A DNA stretch of 44,385 nucleotides from Roseovarius sp. UBA6217 (GTDB lineage Bacteria; Pseudomonadota; Alphaproteobacteria; Rhodobacterales; Rhodobacteraceae). Positions 8,991 to 17,335 of the stretch are shown in pieces. A program made the translations under genes and the position numbers. Each line of letters starts with the position of its first letter. The first letter of the stretch is position 1. Location of the stretch: contig DISF01000038.1 in NCBI GenBank assembly GCA_002421985.1, positions 1-44,385 of the forward strand, in the 5' to 3' direction. The notes beneath the pieces were generated by a model. It searched no databases. It saw only the letters and a list, made by a program, of their open reading frames with translations, and was not told the DNA's origin.

Positions 8991-9950
8991 ATGAAACTCG
9001 ACGAGCTGGCGAGACTACATCGCCAGATGCTGGTGATCCGGCGCGCGGAAGAGCGCCTTAAAAAGCTGTTCGCTGACGGTCTTGTGCCGGGATTCCTGCA
9101 TCTGTCCATCGGGCAGGAAGCGGTGCCGGTCGGCGTATCGCAGGCATTGACGGACGATGATACAGTGTCATCGAACCACCGGGGCCACGGGCATACCCTG
9201 GCCAAAGGCGTTGATCTGACAGGTTTTTTTTCGGAAATCCTCGGCAAGGCGACGGGTCTTTGCAAAGGCCGCGGCGGCTCCATGCACGTGGCCGACCTGA
9301 GCAAGGGGATGCTGGGCGCAAACGGGATTGTGGGGGCAGGCCTGCCGATCACCGCCGGCAGCGCCCTGGCGCTCAAGATGCAGGGCCAGGGGCATATCGC
9401 GGTGGTCTATTTCGGCGATGGCGCGCTGGCAGAAGGCGTATTGCATGAATGCCTGAACATTGCGGCACTGTGGAAGCTGCCCATCTTTTTCGTGTGCGAA
9501 AACAACGGCTGGTCAGAGTTCAGCCCGACAGAACGACAACTCGCGACAAGTCTCGACAAGCTGGCCAAGGCTTTTGGCATCAAGTATTCCGCCGTTGACG
9601 GCAATGTGGTGTCCGAAGTGGCGACCATATCGTCGCGGCTGATCAAGGAGATGCGGAAAACCCCCGCCCCGGCCATTCTGGAATGCAACACCACGCGGGT
9701 GCGCGGCCATTTCGAAGGCGACCGGCAGGATTACCGTGACGGTGCCGAAATCGCGGCTCTTTCCGAACGTGACCCGATACGCCTGAACGCAGCGGAAATG
9801 GCGCGGGCCGGTGGCACTCCTGAGTTGCTGGCCGAGATTGCCGATGCCGTCGATGCCGAAATCGAAGCCGCAACACAGGCCGCGCTTGAGGCACCATTGC
9901 CGCGCAGCGCCGATATCCTCGCAGACGTCTACACAACAGTGGCTGGGTGA
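8991..9950 (+). CDS. Thiamine-diphosphate-dependent dehydrogenase E1 component, alpha subunit (acetoin/2-oxoacid type)
   Basis: This is the alpha chain of a heterotetrameric E1 that decarboxylates or cleaves its substrate on thiamine diphosphate and passes the acyl group to the lipoyl arm of E2. It is 319 aa. The ThDP/Mg motif runs from GDG (142-144) to NN (171-172). The segments PGFLHLSIGQEAVPVG, HRGHGHTLAKG and GKGMLGANGIVGAGLP-like text (KGMLGANGIVGAGLP) are characteristic of the acetoin dehydrogenase/PDH-alpha group. The ATG at 8991 is chosen because AAGGAG precedes it; an in-frame TTG at 8937 has no such site. It is followed by the beta subunit after 3 bases. Acetoin, pyruvate or a branched 2-oxoacid could be the substrate; the context does not decide. 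Confidence 0.9.
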   Translation: MKLDELARLHRQMLVIRRAEERLKKLFADGLVPGFLHLSIGQEAVPVGVSQALTDDDTVSSNHRGHGHTLAKGVDLTGFFSEILGKATGLCKGRGGSMHVADLSKGMLGANGIVGAGLPITAGSALALKMQGQGHIAVVYFGDGALAEGVLHECLNIAALWKLPIFFVCENNGWSEFSPTERQLATSLDKLAKAFGIKYSAVDGNVVSEVATISSRLIKEMRKTPAPAILECNTTRVRGHFEGDRQDYRDGAEIAALSERDPIRLNAAEMARAGGTPELLAEIADAVDAEIEAATQAALEAPLPRSADILADVYTTVAG

Positions 9951-9953
9951 ACG

Positions 9954-10928
9954 ATGGCAGAGACACGTTATATCAAGGCCGTCAACCAGGCCCTTGCAGA
10001 TGCAATGGAGGCGGACCCCACGGTCTTTCTCATCGGCGAAGACATTGGCGCGGCCGGCGGATCGTTCAAGGCGACCCGCGATCTTCTGGAGAGATTCGGC
10101 CCCGAGCGGGTTTATGACTCGCCTATTTCCGAGGCGGCGATCACCGGCATGGCCGTGGGCGCGGCGCTGACCGGAATGCGGCCTGTGGTGGAAATCATGT
10201 TCATGGATTTCACTACCCTGTCGATGGACATGCTGGTCAATCAGGCCGCCAAGGCGCGGTCCATGTTTGGCGGTCAGGGATCGGTTCCGATGGTCCTGCG
10301 CACGCCACATGGCGGCGGGCTGAATGCCGGGCCGCAGCATTCGCAGTGCCTCGAAGCCTGGTTCGCGCATGTGCCGGGGCTGCGCGTTGTTTGCCCCTCC
10401 AATCCCGCCGATGCCTACGGGCTGTTGCGGGCCGCCATTGACGATCCCGATCCGGTGATCGTGGTGGAGAACAAGGCACTTTACGCGATGAAGGGCGATT
10501 TGCCCGACGACCGCGAGCCGATCGAGATCGGCAAGGGCCGTATTGTTCGCCCCGGTCGCGACGCCACGGTGGTGTCCTATGGCGCGGCCGTGGCCATGGC
10601 GGAAACCGCCGCCGAGACCATGGCAAAAGAAGGCGTCGAGGTCGAAGTGATCGACCTGCGCTCGATTCAGCCGTGGGATGAGGGCCTGGTCCTGGAGAGC
10701 CTGACGCGCACCCACAATCTTGTGGTCGCGCATGAGGCGGTGGAAGCCTTCGGCGTAGGTGCCGAGATCGTTGCCCGCATGGCCGACATCGGCTTTGACC
10801 AGTTGGACGGGCCGATCGTTCGTGTCGGCGCGCCCTTTGCTCCGTCGCCATTCGGCAAGACACTGGAAGACGCCTATCGCCCCGATGCGAGCCAGATCGT
10901 CGCGGCTCTCCGCCGGACGCTGGCCTAG
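9954..10928 (+). CDS. 2-oxoacid/acetoin dehydrogenase E1 component, beta subunit
   Basis: This is the beta chain of the E1 enzyme, 324 aa, the standard length for PdhB/AcoB/BkdA2. Visible landmarks are GEDIGAAGGSFKATRDLLERFG near residue 25, DSPISEAAITGMAVGAALTG around 50 (the conserved Glu contacts the ThDP aminopyrimidine in this family), and EVIDLRSIQPWD in the C-terminal half, followed by VVAHEAVEAFGVGAEI. It starts 3 bases after the alpha-subunit stop and is surely co-translated with it. It forms the alpha2beta2 E1 with the preceding product and works with the E2 encoded at 11729. No E3 lipoamide dehydrogenase is found in the window, so the complex presumably borrows one from PDH or OGDH. 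Confidence 0.92.
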   Translation: MAETRYIKAVNQALADAMEADPTVFLIGEDIGAAGGSFKATRDLLERFGPERVYDSPISEAAITGMAVGAALTGMRPVVEIMFMDFTTLSMDMLVNQAAKARSMFGGQGSVPMVLRTPHGGGLNAGPQHSQCLEAWFAHVPGLRVVCPSNPADAYGLLRAAIDDPDPVIVVENKALYAMKGDLPDDREPIEIGKGRIVRPGRDATVVSYGAAVAMAETAAETMAKEGVEVEVIDLRSIQPWDEGLVLESLTRTHNLVVAHEAVEAFGVGAEIVARMADIGFDQLDGPIVRVGAPFAPSPFGKTLEDAYRPDASQIVAALRRTLA

Positions 10929-10943
10929 TTTCAAGAGGATCCC

Positions 10944-11726
10944 ATGAGCACGAACCCTATTCTTCTCGACGTGGAAAATGCCATTGCCACGATCACCATC
11001 AACCGCGCCGAAACGCTGAACGCGCTGGACGTGCCGACGATCCGCGCCATGCACACTGTGCTGGACAAGGTGGAAAAGGACCCCGACGTCCGGGTTCTCG
11101 TATTCACCGGTGCCGGCCGCGCCTTTATTGCGGGGGGGGACATCGCCGATCTGAACTCGCGGGAGGGGCTGGCGCATTATCAGGAGTTTGCGGAAGAGAT
11201 TCACAACCTGTTCCGCCGCATCGAAACCTTTGACAAACCCACGATCGGGGCGGTGAACGGATTTGCCCTTGGCGGCGGCACCGAACTGCTGCTGGCGCTC
11301 GATATCCGCATCCTGTCGGACAAGGCAAAGCTGGGCCTGCCGGAAATCACCCTGGGGCTGTTCCCCGGCGCGGGCGGAACACAGCGGATCATCCGGCAAT
11401 TGCCGCTCTGCCGGGCGAAGGAAATCATGTATACCGGGGACATGCTGACCCCCGAAGAGGCAGTCTCGGTCGGGCTGGCGAACCGCGTTGTTCCGCACGA
11501 CACGCTGATGGACAGCGTCCGCGAGACCGCGACCAAGATCGCCCACAAGTCGCCGCTGGTTCTGAAGCTTCTCAAGCGCACGCTTTCCGATGGCGGCGAC
11601 ATGCCCCTGTCGGCCGCATTGCGCCATGAACAGGCGATGATCGGGCTGGTGTTGGACAGCAAGGATGCGCATGAGGGATGCGGAGCTTTTCTGGAGAAGC
11701 GCAAAGCAACCTTCGAAGGACGCTAG
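10944..11726 (+). CDS. Enoyl-CoA hydratase/isomerase family protein (crotonase)
   Basis: This is a crotonase-fold enzyme of 260 aa, the usual hydratase length. Oxyanion-hole segments are AFIAGGDIADL and GFALGGGTEL. Both catalytic glutamates expected for syn-hydration are present, in GGGTEL and in GLPEITLGLFPGAGGTQR, so 2-enoyl-CoA hydratase activity is more likely than a hydrolase or isomerase role. The ATG at 10944 follows AGAGGATCCC. The gene sits between the E1 and E2 genes, which is unusual for a generic 2-oxoacid dehydrogenase operon and links that complex to beta-oxidation chemistry. The stop is only 2 bases before the E2 start. Confidence 0.92.
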   Translation: MSTNPILLDVENAIATITINRAETLNALDVPTIRAMHTVLDKVEKDPDVRVLVFTGAGRAFIAGGDIADLNSREGLAHYQEFAEEIHNLFRRIETFDKPTIGAVNGFALGGGTELLLALDIRILSDKAKLGLPEITLGLFPGAGGTQRIIRQLPLCRAKEIMYTGDMLTPEEAVSVGLANRVVPHDTLMDSVRETATKIAHKSPLVLKLLKRTLSDGGDMPLSAALRHEQAMIGLVLDSKDAHEGCGAFLEKRKATFEGR

Positions 11727-11728
11727 GC

Positions 11729-13036
11729 ATGACCGATCTCGTTATGCCCAAATTCGGACTGACCATGACGGAGGGTTTGCTGACCGAATGGCATGTCGCC
11801 CCCGGCGAGGCGTTCCGCGCGGGCGACATCCTGTTCACGGTCGAGACCGAAAAGGTCGCCAACGACGTGGAGGCGGAAGCAGATGGCGTTCTGGCAGAGA
11901 TTGTCGTGCCAGAAGGCGAAACCGTGCCTGTCGGCAATCCGGTTGCGAGGCTCGCGTCGGCAAAGGATGACGCGGGCAGCACAGGCGAGCAGACTAAGAG
12001 CGCACGCCCGGACCAGGCCCCCCATCCGGCAGCGGACACGGAAGACGCTCCTTCTGCGCGCAAGCTGATGGCCGAGCATGATCTGGCGCGTGAACAGGTC
12101 ACCCCGACCGGGCGCAATGGCCGCGTCACCAAGGGCGATGTGCTGCGCGTCATTGCGACGCCTCTGGCACGAAGCCTCGCGACGAAAGAGGGGCTGGACC
12201 TTCACAGGGTCGAGGGAACCGGCCCCATGGGGCGGATCAAGGCGCGTGACGTCGAGGCTGCGGCAAAGCTGTCCACGAGCCACCAGCCCGGCCCCGTCAC
12301 CAAGGCAGAGCCAGCCCATGCCCGGCAAATTGTCCCCGATGCGGCGCGGCTGGCCACTGCCCGGCGGGTCAGCGCGGCAAAGCGCGACATCCCGCATTTC
12401 TATGTCACGCACGAGGCCGAGCTGAGCGCCCTGACCGCGTTGCGCCGACAGTTGAACGCAGATGCCGATGGGCCGCGGGTCACTGTCACGCATATGCTGA
12501 TCCGCGCGCTGGGTGTGGCCTTGACCGAACATCCCGCGATGAACCGCATCTGGGCCGGCGATCATATCATCGCCTTCAGCCAGGTGGATATCGGTATGGT
12601 CACGCAAACGCCGGGTGGGCTGCGCATCCCGGTCATCCGCGATGCGGGCCGGACCGCGCTGGACGATATCGCGGCACAGGCCCGCGACTTGGCCGAGCGC
12701 GCCCGTAGTGGCCGCCTGGGGGCATCTGACGTGGGCGACGGGGTGATTTCCATCTCGAATGTCGGCATGATGGGCGTCACCTCTCTGACGCCGATCATCA
12801 ACCCGCCGAATGCGATGATCCTGGGTGTCGGGGCCGAACGCCAACTGTTTCGCCCCGACGAAACCGGCGCGCCCGCCCTGCGGCGTGAGATGACCCTGAC
12901 ACTGGCCTGCGACCACCGCATCATCGACGGTGTCGACGCGGCCCGTTTCCTGGCCGATCTTGTTGCCCTTCTGGAAACGCCACTGCGCCTGCTTCGTCCC
13001 GCGCGCGGCACCGCCGACCCAAACGCCGGAGAATAA
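11729..13036 (+). CDS. Dihydrolipoamide acyltransferase, E2 component
   Basis: This is the core acyltransferase of the dehydrogenase complex, 435 aa. The lipoyl domain spans residues 1-78 with the target lysine at 42 (VETEKVAND). Next come two consecutive segments that both look like peripheral-subunit-binding domains: about 108-142 (SARKLMAEHDL through GRVTKGDVLRVI) and about 144-178 (TPLARSLATKEGLDL through GTGPMGRIKARDVEAA). The catalytic domain begins near 205 and ends with DHRIIDG (395-401), which carries the active-site His. The open frame reaches back to 11678, inside the crotonase gene, but ATG 11729 starts the lipoyl domain exactly and follows the crotonase stop. One lipoyl domain is typical for bacterial acetoin and branched-chain E2s; two binding domains are not. 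Confidence 0.92.
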   Translation: MTDLVMPKFGLTMTEGLLTEWHVAPGEAFRAGDILFTVETEKVANDVEAEADGVLAEIVVPEGETVPVGNPVARLASAKDDAGSTGEQTKSARPDQAPHPAADTEDAPSARKLMAEHDLAREQVTPTGRNGRVTKGDVLRVIATPLARSLATKEGLDLHRVEGTGPMGRIKARDVEAAAKLSTSHQPGPVTKAEPAHARQIVPDAARLATARRVSAAKRDIPHFYVTHEAELSALTALRRQLNADADGPRVTVTHMLIRALGVALTEHPAMNRIWAGDHIIAFSQVDIGMVTQTPGGLRIPVIRDAGRTALDDIAAQARDLAERARSGRLGASDVGDGVISISNVGMMGVTSLTPIINPPNAMILGVGAERQLFRPDETGAPALRREMTLTLACDHRIIDGVDAARFLADLVALLETPLRLLRPARGTADPNAGE

Positions 13037-13037
13037 G

Positions 13038-14210
13038 ATGGATTTCACACTGAACGACGAACAGAAGCTGATGATCGAGACCGCCCGCAAGGTCGGCGAG
13101 GCTTTCGGCCCCGATTACTGGCGCGAGAAGGACGCCAACAAGTCTTTCCCCACGGAATGCTGGCAAGCGATCTGCGACGCCGGCCTGTCGGGTGCCATGC
13201 TGCCCGAAGATCTGGGCGGCGCGGGCCTGGGCATGGTCGAGGTGGCCTTGATCATCGAGGAGCTTTGCGCCGCCGGTGCCGGGGCAACACTTGCGCAGGT
13301 CTTCATGCTCAACCCGATCTTTGGCGGGGTATCGGTGGCGAAATACGGCACCGATCAAATGAAAAGGGAATGGTTGCCGAAGATGTGCAGCGGCGAGATG
13401 CAGTTCTGCATGGCCCTGACCGAACCCGACGCGGGCAGCAATTCGCTGGAAATGCGCGCAACGGCGGTGGCCGAGTCGGACGGCTGGCGACTGAATGGCC
13501 AGAAAATCTGGATCACCGGGGTGCCGCAATCGCACAAGATGCTGGTTGGTGCGCGCACAACGCCCATCGACAAGGCCACGAAAAAGACCCTCGGCATCAG
13601 CCTGTTCATGATCGACACGGATCGCGAGGGCGTCAGCCATAACCCGATCGACAAGCTGGGGACGAATACGCTTCCCTCTAGTCAGGTCTTTTTCGACAAT
13701 GTTCATGTCCGCGCCGACGAGCTGATCGGCGATCTGGACAAGGGATGGTATCAACTGCTGGACGTGCTGAACACCGAACGGATCGTCACCACCGCCGGGT
13801 TGATCGGCGCGGGGCGGCTCGCGGTCCGGCTGGGTGTGGACTATGCCAAGGAGCGCCGGGTTTTCGGCCAGACCCCCATCGGAGCCTATCAGGCGATCCA
13901 GTTTCCGCTGGCGCAGCACTGGGCGGAACTTGAGGCGGCCAAGCTGCTCAATCTGAAGGCCGCTTCGCTGTTCGACCGGGGGTTGCCGTTCGGATCGGAA
14001 AGCAACGCGGCCAAGCTGCTGGCCTCGCAGGCCGCATCCGCAGTCGCGGAGCGTTCCATGCAGGTCATGGGCGGCATGGGATTTTCCAAGGAAATGCATG
14101 TCGAACGCCTGTGGCGCGATGCGCGGCTGTTCCGCTTTGCCCCTGTCTCCGAAGAAATGATCCTGAATTACATCGCGACGGTCAATCTGGACTTGCCGCG
14201 TTCGTACTGA
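13038..14210 (+). CDS. Acyl-CoA dehydrogenase family protein (atypical active site)
   Basis: This is a flavoprotein of the acyl-CoA dehydrogenase fold, 390 aa. The FAD/substrate segment CMALTEPDAGSNSLEMRA and the WITG motif (QKIWITGVPQ) are normal for the family. In the C-terminal part VERLWRDARLFRF is followed by APVSEEMILNYI, where most family members have the GEGTSE motif bearing the catalytic base Glu; here Pro stands at that position. The ending LDLPRSY is seen in a distinct subgroup of FadE-like proteins. Either another residue is the base or the protein acts with a partner. The ATG at 13038 is preceded by CCGGAGAA and lies right behind the E2 stop. It is part of the rightward operon. 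Confidence 0.9.
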   Translation: MDFTLNDEQKLMIETARKVGEAFGPDYWREKDANKSFPTECWQAICDAGLSGAMLPEDLGGAGLGMVEVALIIEELCAAGAGATLAQVFMLNPIFGGVSVAKYGTDQMKREWLPKMCSGEMQFCMALTEPDAGSNSLEMRATAVAESDGWRLNGQKIWITGVPQSHKMLVGARTTPIDKATKKTLGISLFMIDTDREGVSHNPIDKLGTNTLPSSQVFFDNVHVRADELIGDLDKGWYQLLDVLNTERIVTTAGLIGAGRLAVRLGVDYAKERRVFGQTPIGAYQAIQFPLAQHWAELEAAKLLNLKAASLFDRGLPFGSESNAAKLLASQAASAVAERSMQVMGGMGFSKEMHVERLWRDARLFRFAPVSEEMILNYIATVNLDLPRSY

Positions 14211-14250
14211 CACGCGCGCCTGCCGTTGCTCTACGACCAAGGAGCCCAAA

Positions 14251-15753
14251 ATGCTGAACCTGTCGGCGCAGTTACGCTTTCATGCCCGGACCCGTCCGCA
14301 GGCCGAGGCGCTGATCTACGGCGAGTCACGGCTTGACTGGTCCACGCTGGAACAGCGGGTCCAGCAGCTGGCAGGGGGGCTCGGCGCGCGCGGAATCGGG
14401 CCCGACAGTATCGTGGGGCTGGTGATGAAGAATTCATCCGCCTTTATTGAGCTGATCTACGCCCTGTCCCATGTCGGAGCGGTCTGCCTGCCGATCAACT
14501 TTCGCCTGTCAGGAGAGGAGATCGCCTATATCACCAATCACGCCGGGGTGGATATGGTGGTGGCGGATGCCGAGTTTTCGGCGGTTCTCGAAGGGCTCGA
14601 CCAGCCCGTCCTGATATTGGACTCCGCCGCGCAAACGGATCCCCGTGAGGCCTTGAGCGGCGATCCGTTGGTCACGCCGCATCCGCGTGCGGGCCACGAT
14701 CTGATGCGGCTCATGTATACCTCGGGCACCACGGACCGGCCCAAGGGGGTGACCCATAGTTACGACAATTTCCATTACAAGAACATGGACATGATCGTGT
14801 CCTTGCAACTGACGGCGCAGGACCGGCTGTGCATGGTGGGCCCGTTGTATCATGTCGGCGCCTGCGATCTGCCTGGCATGGCGGTGCATATGATGGGTGG
14901 CACGCTGGTTGTGCTGAGGGATTTCGATGCGCAAAGGGTCGTGGAAACCATTGCGCGTGAACGGATCACAGGAATCTGGCTGGCCCCGGTGATGACGAGC
15001 GGAATTCTGGCACTGGCGCGCGACGACCTGCCTGATCTGACATCCCTGCGCTGGTGTATCGCGGGCGGGGAACGCACACCCGAAGCCCGAATCCGCGATT
15101 TCGGGAGGGTGTTTGCCAAGGCGCGTTATGTGGATGCCTACGGCATGACCGAGACCGTTTCGGGGGACACGATGATGGTGCCGGGCCGCGAGATCGACAA
15201 GATCGGGTCGGTCGGGCGGCCGGTCAGCATGGTCGAAGTGGAAATCCGCGACGATACCGGCAGCACGCTACCCGCCGGGGTCGTGGGCGAAATCTGCATG
15301 CGCGGACCAAAGGTTACACGCGGCTATTGGAAAGACCCGGAGCGCACCGCCGCCGCCATGCACCCTGACGGATTTTTGCGCTCGGGTGATATGGGCTACT
15401 TCGATGAAGAAGGGTTTCTGTATTTGACCGACCGCAAGAAAGACATGATCATTTCCGGCGGCGAGAATATTGCATCTTCCGAGCTGGAAAGGGTAATATT
15501 CCAAATGCCGCAGGTCGCAGACGTGGCGGTGATTGCCAAGCCCGACGAGAAATGGGGCGAGGTGCCGATGGCCGTAATCGTCCCGAAAGCCGGGCAATCA
15601 CTGGAGATGGAGGAACTGAACGCCTATTGCCGAAGCCGGTTGGCCGGGTTCAAATGTCCCAAGGACATGAAGCTGGTTGCGGAGTTGCCTCGAAATCCCT
15701 CCGGCAAGATTCTCAAGCGCGTACTGCGGGATGAAGTCCTGAAAGACCTTTGA
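14251..15753 (+). CDS. AMP-dependent acyl-CoA synthetase (short/medium-chain type)
   Basis: This is a second CoA ligase of the locus, 500 aa, with the ANL-superfamily layout. The ATP loop reads YTSGTTDRPKG (156-166), with Asp162 where Gly is nearly universal (TSGTTGxPKG). Further motifs are YGMTET for adenylation, YLTDRKKDMIISGGENI at the hinge, and PRNPSGKILKRVLRDE with the conserved catalytic Lys of the C-terminal domain. AAGGAG lies 7 bases before the ATG. It is clearly different from the 639-aa ligase at 5105, so the pathway may activate two acids, or re-activate an intermediate released by the dehydrogenase complex. It precedes the TetR gene by 16 bases in the same direction. Confidence 0.92.
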   Translation: MLNLSAQLRFHARTRPQAEALIYGESRLDWSTLEQRVQQLAGGLGARGIGPDSIVGLVMKNSSAFIELIYALSHVGAVCLPINFRLSGEEIAYITNHAGVDMVVADAEFSAVLEGLDQPVLILDSAAQTDPREALSGDPLVTPHPRAGHDLMRLMYTSGTTDRPKGVTHSYDNFHYKNMDMIVSLQLTAQDRLCMVGPLYHVGACDLPGMAVHMMGGTLVVLRDFDAQRVVETIARERITGIWLAPVMTSGILALARDDLPDLTSLRWCIAGGERTPEARIRDFGRVFAKARYVDAYGMTETVSGDTMMVPGREIDKIGSVGRPVSMVEVEIRDDTGSTLPAGVVGEICMRGPKVTRGYWKDPERTAAAMHPDGFLRSGDMGYFDEEGFLYLTDRKKDMIISGGENIASSELERVIFQMPQVADVAVIAKPDEKWGEVPMAVIVPKAGQSLEMEELNAYCRSRLAGFKCPKDMKLVAELPRNPSGKILKRVLRDEVLKDL

Positions 15754-15769
15754 TAACATAGGAGAACCT

Positions 15770-16423
15770 GTGCCGAACCAGAAAGCCAGCCCGACATCGG
15801 AGTCCCATTCACGTGCGTTCAAACCGCCCCGAAAGAAGGCCAGACTGACGCGGGACGAAAAGGCACAACGGACCTACCGCAATCTGATGGATGCGGCGGC
15901 GAAGATCGTGGGGGAATTTGGCTATGCCGTCACCTCGGTCGCCAAGGTCACAGAGGCGGCGGGCGTGGCCCACGGCACATTTTACAACTATTTCAAGGAT
16001 CGGCAGGCACTGTTTGATGTGCTGCTGCCCTATGTTGGCAAGCAGATGACCGATCAGATCACGGAAGATCTGACCCATGTCGGTAACGGGATCGAACGGG
16101 AAATTGCCAGATTCCGGGCCTATTGCGATTATCTCAAGTCGAATCCCGGTTTTTACCGGGTCCTCTACGAGGCCGAAGTCTTTGCTCCGGTCGCGCATCA
16201 GGCTCATATCCAGCGGCTGAGCGACGGGTATCAACGCGCCTTGAAACGCGCCATGGAGGCCGGAGATCTGCGCCAGATGTCAGATGATGAATTGAAGACA
16301 ATTTCGGCCATTTTGCTTGGCGCACGCGCTTACGTTGCGATGCAGTACAAACAGACCGGCGAAGTCCCGGAATCTGCGGTGCAGGCCTATGCCGGTCTTG
16401 TGCGGCATGGCCTATTTAATTAA
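15770..16423 (+). CDS. TetR family transcriptional regulator
   Basis: This is a DNA-binding repressor of 217 aa. The N-terminal helix-turn-helix is clear: AAKIVGEFGYAVTSVAKVTEAAGVAHGTFYNYFKDRQALFDVL-like text spanning about residues 45-88, with the GTFYNYFKDR recognition segment typical of TetR. A basic 30-residue leader precedes the HTH. The start is GTG at 15770, supported by AGGAGAACC directly upstream. The C-terminal half is helical and presumably binds an acyl-CoA or related ligand, as in many TetR proteins of fatty-acid catabolism; that is inferred from context. The palindrome at 8762-8775 is a candidate operator. It lies in the same direction as the catabolic genes and may be autoregulated. 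Confidence 0.92.
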   Translation: MPNQKASPTSESHSRAFKPPRKKARLTRDEKAQRTYRNLMDAAAKIVGEFGYAVTSVAKVTEAAGVAHGTFYNYFKDRQALFDVLLPYVGKQMTDQITEDLTHVGNGIEREIARFRAYCDYLKSNPGFYRVLYEAEVFAPVAHQAHIQRLSDGYQRALKRAMEAGDLRQMSDDELKTISAILLGARAYVAMQYKQTGEVPESAVQAYAGLVRHGLFN

Positions 16424-16513
16424 GCGGATTATTCTTGAGCCGTCACGCAGCTTACCAAGCCGTCAAGGTGTGGGGCCTCTTCTTGCGGGAATGTCATTTT
16501 CACCGAGGGTCGT

Positions 16514-17272
16514 ATGATGCACAGCGCACCGGAAAAACTTGTCGGGGCCTTGGTAAACGGGATCGCGATCCTGCGGTATTTGCAGAAAGCCTCTGGCGGC
16601 GTCGGTGTGACGCAGGTGGCCCGCGATCTGGGTATCAATCCGTCAACCTGTTTCAACCTGCTGCGCACCCTGGTCCATGAAGGGCTGGCGAGCTTCGATC
16701 CGTCCACGAAAACCTACGGGCTTTCAATGGGGGTCGTGTCGCTGGCGCAGGGGGCGCTGGCCGGTGATAATCACATACGTGTGCTTCACCCCGAATTGCA
16801 GCGCCTGTCCCTGAAGTTTGGCGTCGCAATGAACCTGTGGCGGGTCGTATCGGAAGATCGCGTTGTGCTGGTGGACCGGACCGAACCCACGGCAACGGTG
16901 CAGATCTCGATGCGGATCGGGCAAAGGCTACCGCTGTTCACCGGTGCTTTCGGGCGCTGCTTTGCCGCACAAAGTTCGCTGTCCAGAGCAGAGATTGAAC
17001 GCCGGTTCAACAAGATACGCCTGGCCAGGCCACCGGATTTTGACCAATGGTATGCCGGCCTGAACCATGTGCGCGAAGCGGGCTTTGCGGTGGATCGCGG
17101 CAATTTTGCCATTGGCATCACAACCGTCGCCATCGCCCTGGCGGATGCCAAGGAGCAACCCTTCCTGGCGGTCAGCGCGATCGGCATTTCCGAACAGATC
17201 GACGATGCCAAGCTGGACTCTCTTAGCAGCGCGATGCTGAGACTTGGCAAAATCGCGGATCAAAGCGGATAG
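16514..17272 (+). CDS. IclR family transcriptional regulator
   Basis: This is a regulator of 252 aa with the IclR layout: an N-terminal winged helix-turn-helix (residues about 8-70, NGIAILRYLQ, VTQVARDLGINPSTCFNLLRTLVHEG) followed by an effector-binding GAF-like domain (about 85-250; LPLFTGAFGRCFAA is the usual LPLhaTAlGKa-like segment). IclR proteins often control catabolism of aromatic and organic acids, with the substrate or an early intermediate as effector. It begins 90 bases after the TetR stop and stands immediately upstream of the MaoC operon, whose promoter has a palindrome at 17281-17303. The adjacent ATG at 16517 is an alternative start. Confidence 0.92.
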   Translation: MMHSAPEKLVGALVNGIAILRYLQKASGGVGVTQVARDLGINPSTCFNLLRTLVHEGLASFDPSTKTYGLSMGVVSLAQGALAGDNHIRVLHPELQRLSLKFGVAMNLWRVVSEDRVVLVDRTEPTATVQISMRIGQRLPLFTGAFGRCFAAQSSLSRAEIERRFNKIRLARPPDFDQWYAGLNHVREAGFAVDRGNFAIGITTVAIALADAKEQPFLAVSAIGISEQIDDAKLDSLSSAMLRLGKIADQSG

Positions 17273-17280
17273 CGAAAAAT

Positions 17281-17303
17281 ATGACTTGTGATTCATAAGT
17301 CAT
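17281..17303. promoter_or_regulatory. Palindromic operator candidate ATGACTT-N9-AAGTCAT
   Basis: This is a perfect 7-base inverted repeat with a 9-base spacer between the IclR stop and the MaoC start, 32 bases before the ATG. Its right 17 bases share 13 of 17 positions with the inverted repeat before the E1-alpha gene (8915-8931), including the common core TGATTCA and the end TCAT. Location next to an iclR-type gene suggests it is that regulator's site (inference). Confidence 0.5.
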
Positions 17304-17335
17304 GGCAGTTAACTTTCCGCAAAAGGGAGGCCAAG

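Noticed and set aside
9513..11672. A 719-codon minus-strand frame across the E1 and crotonase genes.
   Set aside because: It crosses three clearly coding plus-strand genes and has no recognisable domain.
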